In this document: one piece after another, positions 56,789 through 64,000 of the stretch
Numbering within the stretch: the first letter of the stretch is position 1
Layout: each line of letters opens with the position of its first letter
Assembly (NCBI GenBank): GCA_903813345.2
Contig: CAIIXF020000007.1
Coordinates: forward strand, 38,154,759 to 38,218,758
Direction of reading: 5' to 3'
DNA: 64,000 bases
Source of the DNA: Owenia fusiformis
Lineage: Eukaryota > Annelida > Polychaeta > Sabellida > Oweniidae
Notes under the pieces: generated by a model
Told to the model about the DNA's origin: nothing
The model's input: the letters and a program-made list of their open reading frames with translations, nothing else
Databases searched by the model: none
Made by a program: the position numbers and the translations under genes

Positions 56789-58057
56789 ATGCCGCAGATT
56801 AATACAACGACAGAAGGTAGCTACTTGAACGATACCACTGGTGAAACAGCACTTGAGTATGACAAACTATTGAAACAACATTTTGAATACAGGCTTTCCA
56901 TCGATCTATATATTTACGTCATTCCAATACTTGTGATTCTTGGATGTACAGGGAACTATCTAAGTCTCTTAGTGACCCGGCGTCGACGGATGAGACAACT
57001 TCCAATATGCGCAATCATCTCAGTGTTGGCGTGTGCGGATTCGGGAGTGCTTTTATTCAGTGGAGTTCGGTACTGGATAGGAAAGGTCAGTGGATATGAC
57101 TTAAAGATGTTATCTAACGTGACATGTAAAATATTCGGGGGTTTTGTGTATCACTTTGTGCGACATTACGCATCTGGGCTTGTGGTGCTTATCGCCGCCA
57201 CACGAACCATAGTCGTTTTCATGCCATTGAAAACATCCTCCATCGCAATGGTACGTGTCGTGAAAGTCACGTGTTGCATAGTTGGACTCGTTCTTGTTTG
57301 CATCGACGCATCTTTGTTTTGGATCTATGAACTCATACAAGATCCCATCGAAACAGATGGAAATATAGTTTATCAGACACGTTGCTTTATAAGAGGATCG
57401 ATGCGTTTCATATGGCCTTGGATAGATTTTATGTTGTATTCTCTTGTACCAATGATTCTTTTAACTGCATTAAGCGCTGCTTTGTCCATCAAAGTAATTA
57501 TCACGTTGAGGAATCGCAAGATACTTTTTCAAGTACCTGCACTGCTCTCGATAGATATACCCGTCCCGATGTCCGGTCAAAGACGTTCTTCGCTAATAAC
57601 TGCATCAGCTGTAAGAATAGCTCCACTGGACGATGTTGAGTTAAAATCCGTCAGACGTCTCGATTTACTCAATCTTCCCGATCGCGGATTCGGCATATCC
57701 GATATTGGACCCAGATCAGTCCCTGTTTTATCGCTGCAACCGGCTGTAAGAGAAAACCATAATGAAGTCAACATGATTACAGGGAGAAAACAATCATCTT
57801 CCGACTGGAGGCAGTCTACGATGCCCATTATAATATCTGTTTTCTTTATATTTTGCACAGGCTGCATAGCTGGAATGGAAATCATATATTCCGATATCAC
57901 TGACCGGGAGCCTAGATATATGGCAAAAATTCGACTTGCCCGGACATGTTTCTTTTTGCTTATGTACAGTAATCATAGCATTAACTTTGCCTTGTACCTT
58001 TTAAGTGGTACACACTTCAGAGCAGAAACACTAGCGATGTTCCGTCGGAGAAACTGA
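56789..58057 (+). CDS. Rhodopsin-like (class A) orphan GPCR, intronless, 422 aa
   Basis: The frame is open from 56750, but the first ATG is at 56789 (MPQINTTTEGSYLND), giving N-terminal NTT and NDT glycosylation sites. Seven hydrophobic segments follow. TM1 has the GN pair (55-56), TM2 LACAD (80-84), extracellular loop 1 RYW, Cys113 for the disulfide with Cys199. TM3 ends ATRTIVVFMPLK, so T-R-T replaces D/E-R-Y. The third intracellular loop is long (about 250-340, Arg/Ser-rich). TM6 (FFIFCTGCIAGMEI) lacks the CWxP proline. TM7 has NHSINFALYLLSG in place of NPxxY. The layout recalls invertebrate peptide/FMRFamide-receptor-like GPCRs. The ligand is unknown. AATAAA occurs at 58088. Confidence 0.85.
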   Translation: MPQINTTTEGSYLNDTTGETALEYDKLLKQHFEYRLSIDLYIYVIPILVILGCTGNYLSLLVTRRRRMRQLPICAIISVLACADSGVLLFSGVRYWIGKVSGYDLKMLSNVTCKIFGGFVYHFVRHYASGLVVLIAATRTIVVFMPLKTSSIAMVRVVKVTCCIVGLVLVCIDASLFWIYELIQDPIETDGNIVYQTRCFIRGSMRFIWPWIDFMLYSLVPMILLTALSAALSIKVIITLRNRKILFQVPALLSIDIPVPMSGQRRSSLITASAVRIAPLDDVELKSVRRLDLLNLPDRGFGISDIGPRSVPVLSLQPAVRENHNEVNMITGRKQSSSDWRQSTMPIIISVFFIFCTGCIAGMEIIYSDITDREPRYMAKIRLARTCFFLLMYSNHSINFALYLLSGTHFRAETLAMFRRRN

Positions 58058-58099
58058 TTCAGTTGACACACCTGTATAGTACTCAAAAATAAATTAACG

Positions 58100-58639
58100 T
58101 TTAATTCATTATGAAAAATGCTTTTTATACTAACAGCACACTAGGAAATGTTAGGTACATCAGTTATTTACAGAACATTCTTGTATACAATTGAGAACTT
58201 CGCGTGAAAAGGTTATAGATCTACATATAGTTCCCTGACAAACCAAACCATGTAGAAGTTAAGTCCTTTAAAACATGAATCACGCGAGAGTAAAGTCACG
58301 TTTGAGTATATTGATCATCATTATGCTTTTATTTCATGGCTTCTTTTCTCTATTTCGCAAATGAATCCATCATGTTTTCAAAAAATGAATTTGATTGTAA
58401 AAGACAATTGTCCAATGCATAATTTGGATTTAAATTTCTCAGACGTCTAGATACATTATCACTTTATATTTTGCTGTCTTGTAGGCTTTAGAGGTGCATA
58501 AGGGCTATCTAGAGTTGTGAAATTATTTAGGAAATGTCGCTTTCGAAATATTGTATAGCCTATCCTCATTTGAGTCAATGTACTATTCACATACATCCAC
58601 GATGATGCTCTGTCACTGCCTCTATCACTGCGGTATTAC
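58100..58639. other. 3' flank of the GPCR gene; no other gene seen
   Basis: AT-rich, short frames only. Confidence 0.45.
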
Positions 58640-59030
58640 GTGATATTCCACGAAGCCCGATGAGGCTAGTGAAATATCATATTGTGAAAGTGTCACGGGT
58701 ATTCACCAAAATTGAATTAAATATTTGTTTTATTGTTCACAGTGTTATATTCTTCACACCCGTTAATGGAATAATAAACTATTGCTGTTAATTAATCGTA
58801 GCAATGTACTCCCGGGGATATATAAAATTAAAATATCAATGGATTAAGTCTATCTTGACTTGTGAATATTGAACAAATATTTCACTCTATTGAGGTGAAT
58901 ACCTGTACATCTTTCACAAGTGATATTCCACGAAGCCCGAAGGGCAAGTGGAATATCACCTTGTGAAAGTGCTACGGGTATTCACCGAAAATAGAGTGAA
59001 ATATTTGTTTTATTATATCACTGTCTACAC
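58640..59030. repeat. Foldback repeats built on gtgatattccacgaagcccg
   Basis: 58868-59013 is an imperfect hairpin: aacaaatatttcactctatt on the left pairs with aatagagtgaaatatttgtt on the right, and the centre is tgatattccacgaagcccga...tggaatatca near 58945. A direct partial copy with the same centre lies at about 58640-58735. MITE-like, no coding capacity. Confidence 0.75.
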
Positions 59031-59043
59031 TGGGGAGTATCGT

Positions 59044-59332
59044 GATGCAACAACACCGTGTTGTTGCATCAAGATGGCCAGACTTCCGGTGATAGATTAC
59101 CGTACGATATTTTGTTTCCCCAATTTAAACCCATTTCTAGGACGAGTTGCTCAATAACCATACACGTGCAGTTAGCGCACGATCTATATTTAAAGAAACT
59201 GTCATTAGTATACATGTACCATCACCAAGAAGCAATAAGTTCACGGTTTTAGTTCCTCACTATTGATGCAACAACACCAAACCGAAGATGCAACAACACT
59301 CCTCTAGATTTGAGCAATGATGCAGCAACACC
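59044..59332. repeat. Palindrome GATGCAACAACACC/GTGTTGTTGCATC and three further copies of its half
   Basis: 59044-59070 reads GATGCAACAACAC-C-GTGTTGTTGCATC, a perfect inverted pair. The half-site recurs at 59265, 59287 and 59319 (the last with one change), all on the plus strand. Spacing is 22-32 bases. Confidence 0.8.
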
Positions 59333-59339
59333 AATTAAT

Positions 59340-60830
59340 AGTATAATTTCAGAAGACCATAGATCTCGAGAGGAACAGATTTTTAAATGCTACCAGTGCA
59401 ACACCGTTACCCATTACCCATATTTGCGTTCTTCTCAAGGCATTCAAAATACACGTCCTGCGGGCGAAGATCCTTTATATGTATTTTTAAAAATGTATAC
59501 TTTTAAATATTATAATGTACTGGACGTTGTTCTATAACATAGTTCAATCGCCTTTAACATGGCAAGCTTTAGCAACCCAATCTATAACAAATTATAACTA
59601 AAACAGTTTAACTGTGACATTCGTGAGCTTATGTTGATGGGATGATTGCTTCATCTATGATATAATATGATATGATTCTTTATTTCCTCCAATTTGGAGA
59701 GCCAACGTGTAAAAACGTCTAATTGACTTTATTAGAGAGGCCGTTTAGTTACACGTTTAATGGAAATCTTGCACGACGCACATGTAGAATTATTGCTCTC
59801 TTTGGATTCCTTCTCTCCGACTGAGTAAAAAGGTAAACAAAAGTGATAAGATTAAGGGCCCGAAAAGGAGATCTGATTATTAGTCCCAAGCCCGACAAAT
59901 GTTTTTCACAGAGCGGGATATAATAAATCACAGTTACACTGTCACGTAATTTTATAGGGCTCGCGGGATAGTCGCAATTGCAAACACCTTTATCCCGTAT
60001 GAGCACTTTGTAGCACTGAGCCTCGGGACAGTCAGTTTCTCAAACTCACTGTCCCGTAATTTTTTTTTTGCAAACGACGGGATATAATTAATTGAGACCT
60101 GACATATCCCGGCGCTGGGTAAAAAAATTTGCTGCGGGATAAAGTGATTTCAGAACTTGACTAATGCTGATCAAAGTATATGCTATCAAGCCATCACACA
60201 TCTCTATGTAATTACCATACTATATTACCCTTGCAAATAATTTCCATTTTTCATCATTGTACTGAATTATATCAACATCAGTCTTTAATCTTTGAAATGT
60301 TGCTAAAGTCTATTGGGAGGGGTGGCATGTACACACTTGATTCATAATGCTATTGTTTGTGTGGGGGGAGGGGGCATCTCCACACTTGACTCATATCATG
60401 GTCTATAAGAATCACAACTGTCACACATCATCATTCCATCTGGTATCATTTAAGTATCTATGAATATGATTTGTAGTATGTACATAAATCCTTGTGCGCC
60501 ATCTTGTATCATATATTATGCCTATTGTTGTATATGTCTTTTTATTTTTTAATCAGCTAATATATATGTATATAAATCCTGGTGATGTAATGTTGTCATT
60601 TCTCAAGCCATCTCATATCATTTATCATCCTAATTGTTCATCTGTCAACAGCTCCTTCCAGTGAATTAAATAAAAGTTGTTTTTTACGATAAATACAGGT
60701 GAAGTATTGCGGCAATTCTACATGCAATCTGTTTTTCCATCTATTCCCTGCTGTTATTCCACCATATTCTATCTATATGTTTTTGACATGCTGATTACCC
60801 ATGCCATACATCCTGAAATAAGCAAATAAG
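59340..60830. other. No gene seen; scattered repeats
   Basis: A stretch rich in ccgggac/gtcccg and gggata motifs lies at about 59,840-60,130 and looks like a decayed inverted repeat. ACGTG-TAAAAACGTC ... TTACACGT pairs near 59708-59757. The rest is AT-rich. Confidence 0.45.
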
Positions 60831-60839
60831 ATTTATTTA

Positions 60840-63740
60840 CCAAATATGAACAAAATCGCTCCACTACTTTTCAATTTATAGTTAAAAAAGTAAAAATGGT
60901 CGCCATTTTTCAAAATGGTCGTCTACTACCCAAAGTGTCATTAGACAGTGTGCCATGCTTAAAGTATTCACATATAAAATATGAACAAAATCGCTCTACT
61001 ACTTTTTGAGTTATAGTAAAAAATGTAAAAATGGTCGCCATTTTTCAAAATGGTCGCCTACTACCCAAAGTGTCATTAGACAGTGTGCCATGCTTATAGT
61101 ATTCACATACCAAATATGAACAAAATCGCTCCACTACTTTTCAATTTACAGTTATAAAAGTAAAAATGGTAGCCATTTTTCAAAATGGTCGCCTACTACC
61201 CAAAGTGTCATTAGACAGTGTGCCATGCTTATAGTATTCACATATAAAAATATGAACAAAATCGCTCTACTACTTTTTGAGTTATAGTAAAAAATGTAAA
61301 AATGGTCGCCATTTTTCAAAATGGTCTCCTCCACCAAAAGTGTTATTAGACAGTGTGCCATGCTTATAGTATTCACATACCAAATATGAACAAAATCGCT
61401 CCACTCCTTTTCAATTTATAGTTATAAAAGTAAAAATGGTCGCCATTTTTCAAAATGGTCGCCTACTACCCAAAGTGTCATTAGACAGTGTGCCATGCTT
61501 ATAGTATTCACATATAAAATATGAACAAAATCGCTCTACTACTTTTTGAGTTATAGTAAAAAATGTAAAAATGGTCGCCATTTTTCAAAATGGTCGCCTA
61601 GTACCCAAAGTGTCATTAGACAGTGTGCCATGCTTATAGTATTCACATACCAAATATGAACAAAATCGCTCCACTACTTTTCAATTTATAGTTATAAAAA
61701 TAAAAATGGTCGCCATTTTTCAAAATGGTCGCCTACTACCCAAAGTGTCATTAGACAGTGTGCCATGCTTATAGTATTCACATATAAAAATATGAACAAA
61801 ATCGCTCTACTACTTTTTGAGTTATAGTAAAAAATGTAAAAATGGTCGCCATTTTTCAAAATGGTCTCCTCCACCAAAAGTGTTATTAGTAGGGGTGGGA
61901 CGGATAACCGAAATACCGAAAAACCGCGGTTCATAGCCTTCGGATCGGTTTTCGGATCACGGCCCTACTTTCGGATCAGCTTTTCGGATCGTTTTCGGAT
62001 TAATATTTCATTGGGCAAGTATCAATAAAACAGTTAAAAACACTGTTTTACAGCAACATTTTTGATATTCCTAGTCCCTACCTTGTCTGTCTTGTCTGTT
62101 GCTAGCTCACTCGTTTACTAGATTCGTTTCGTATCCGCGTATTCGTATCCCTCGGTAATCAATCATGTGGTTCCTGGTAAATAATAAAGGTTTCTACAAA
62201 CATAAATTAGTTATTTTATTAGTTGTATTAAAAGAAAGTGACAGTCGAGTCAGCAGTGAAGTCAGAGACAAAGCAGCTAATCATGTCAATCAATACAAAT
62301 CCTTAAAATGAATGAACCGAACCGAAAAAAACCGAACCGACGGCTGATGATCCGAAAAACCGAACCGAACCGAACCGAAACGAACCGTCCCATCCCTAGT
62401 TATTAGACAGTGTGCCATGCTTATAGTATTCACATACCAAATATGAACAAAATCGCTCCACTCCTTTTCAATTAATAGTTATAAAAGTAAAAATGGTCGC
62501 CTACTACCCAAAGTGTCATTAGACAGTGTGCCATGCTTATAGTATTCACATATAAAATATGAACAAAATCGCTCTACTACTTTTTGAGTTATAGTAAAAA
62601 ATGTAAAAATGGTCGCCTACTACCCAAAGTGTCATTAGACAGTGTGCCATGCTTATAGTATTCACATACCAAATATGAACAAAATCGCTCCACTACTTTT
62701 CAATTTATAGTTATAAAAGTAAAAATGGTCGCCATTTTTCAAAATGGTCGCCTACTACCCAAAGTGTCATTAGACAGTGTGCCATGCTTATAGTATTCAC
62801 ATATAAAAATATGAACAAAATCGCTCTACTACTTTTTGAGATATAGTAAAAAATGTAAAAATGGTCTCCATTTTTCAAAATGGTCTCCTCCACCAAAAGT
62901 GTTATTAGACAGTGTGCCATGCTTATAGTATTCACATACCAAATATGAACAAAATCGCTCCACTCCTTTTCAATTTATAGTTATAAAAGTAAAAATGGTC
63001 GCCATTTTTCAAAATGGTCGCCTACTACCCAAAGTGTCATTAGTCAGTGTGCCATGCTTATAGTATTCACATATAAAATATGAACAAAATCACTCTACTA
63101 CTTTTTGAGTTATAGTAAAAAATGTAAAAATGGTCGCCATTTTTCAAAATGGTCGCCTACTACCCAAAGTGTCATTAGACAGTGTGCCATGCTTATAGTA
63201 TTCACATACCAAATATGAACAAAATCGCTCCACTACTTTTCAATTTATAGTTATAAAAGTAAAAATGGTGGCCTACTACCCAAAGTGTCATAAGACAGTG
63301 TGCCATGCTTATAGTATTCACATATAAAAATATGAACAAAATCGCTCTACTACTTTTTGAGTTATAGTAAAAAATGTAAAAATGGTCGCCATTTTTCAAA
63401 ATGGTCTCCTCCACCAAAAGTGTTATTAGACAGTGTGCCATGCTTATAGTATTCACATACCAAATATGAACAAAATTGCTCCACTCCTTTTCAATTTATA
63501 GTTATAAAAGTAAAAATGGTCGCCATTTTCCAAAATGGTCGCCTACTACCCAAAGTGTCATTAGACAGTGTGCCATGCTTATAGTATTCACATACCAAAT
63601 ATGAACAAAATCGCTCCACTACTTTTCGAGTTATAGTAAAATATGTTAAAATGGCGGCCATTTTTCAAAATGGTGGCCATTTTTCAAAATGGCAGCCTTC
63701 TACCAAAAGTGTCATTAGACAGTGTGCAATGCTTATAGTA
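60840..63740. repeat. 135-bp satellite with four-unit (about 540 bp) higher-order repeat
   Basis: Phase points (atgaacaaaatcgct) fall about every 135 bases from 60846. Units alternate between an A form (caatttatagttataaaagt) and a B form (gagttatagtaaaaaatgt). Both have subtypes (A with ctactttt or ctcctttt; B with gcctactaccc or tctcctccacc) that recur every fourth unit. Some units lack a 19-bp gccatttttcaaaatggtc block. The array decays after about 63,600 into variants with ggcggccattttt. Confidence 0.9.
61890..62398. mobile_element. hAT-type MITE, 509 bp, perfect 8-bp target duplication
   Basis: The ends TAGGGGTGGGACGG and, inverted, TAGGGATGGGACGG are flanked by GTTATTAG at 61882-61889 and 62399-62406. 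It lies inside one unit of the 135-bp satellite. The interior has ccgaaaaaccg/cggttttcgg-type repeats near both ends. No coding capacity. Confidence 0.9.
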
Positions 63741-64000
63741 TCCACATACACTACCAGTCTAAAAAGTTAAGTTCGAACCCTGCATACCAAATATGAACAA
63801 AATCGCTCCGCTACGTTTCAAGTTACAGCAAAAATCGTAAAATAACGAGTAAAGGCCGCCATTTTTCAAGATGGCTGTCATTTGCTTCTTTCATATCTAC
63901 ATTCTAGCTTTATTAATGTCCTATATATATTTTTTACATTTGAAACATATTGCTATTACAGTTTTACATATTGCACCTAGATTACTGTAAAATTTGCACT

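Noticed and set aside
59310-59537. 75-codon frame as a gene
   Set aside because: Starts within the GATGCAACAACACC repeat cluster; no domain or splice context.
61152-63456. Repeated 74-84-codon minus-strand frames as a gene family
   Set aside because: They recur with the 540-bp satellite period; chance open frames in a tandem repeat.

Overview
The window is AT-rich, intron-bearing, repeat-dense metazoan DNA. The gene content points to a marine invertebrate: a nucleotidyltransferase plus TPR family, an OTU protease with symmetric phase-1 exons, a single-exon rhodopsin-like receptor, a 2A-like N-terminal exon, and many TA-, TTAA- and 8-bp-target DNA transposons. A hemichordate, cephalochordate, cnidarian or mollusc would fit; the species cannot be fixed from sequence alone. 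Nothing looks bacterial or like a DNA virus.

Layout. 1-4825 is a giant inverted-repeat mobile element holding a decayed coding remnant and a later MITE. 4871-20189 is copy A of a large segmental duplication whose copy B lies at 44392-55174 in the same orientation. Each copy carries one large TPR gene (A 6615-9539, 8 repeats; B 45543-48722, 10 repeats). Copy A was later hit by a 6.6-kb element with 1.33-kb terminal inverted repeats (11593-18170) and a 0.4-kb MITE. Copy B gained a 104/107-bp satellite (51235-53336). The copies serve as empty-site controls for each other. 20566-21343 (minus) is a broken Gag/RT-start fragment. 22497-22743 is an exon with a hydrophobic run and a 2A-like NPGP motif. 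23401-31155 is a nest of foldback and mariner-like elements.

32128-43358 (plus) is the most interesting locus: a multi-exon OTU-type cysteine protease gene. Its protease domain is split over two exons, followed by a two-exon helical module present twice, with every later junction in phase 1, and a short Ser-rich last exon. Its introns are full of mobile elements: a tandem TTAA pair, a LINE 3' end, a 145-bp array inside inverted repeats, and an element with 30-bp perfect TIRs. The 2A-like exon at 22.5 kb ends in a phase that could join this gene in frame.

56789-58057 is an intronless class A GPCR with a TATA box. The right end (58.6-64 kb) is foldback repeats and a 135-bp satellite with a four-unit higher-order repeat, split by a hAT-type MITE with a perfect 8-bp target duplication.

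All exon borders come from reading splice signals and phase by eye. No alignment or database search was run, so family names rest on motif recognition.
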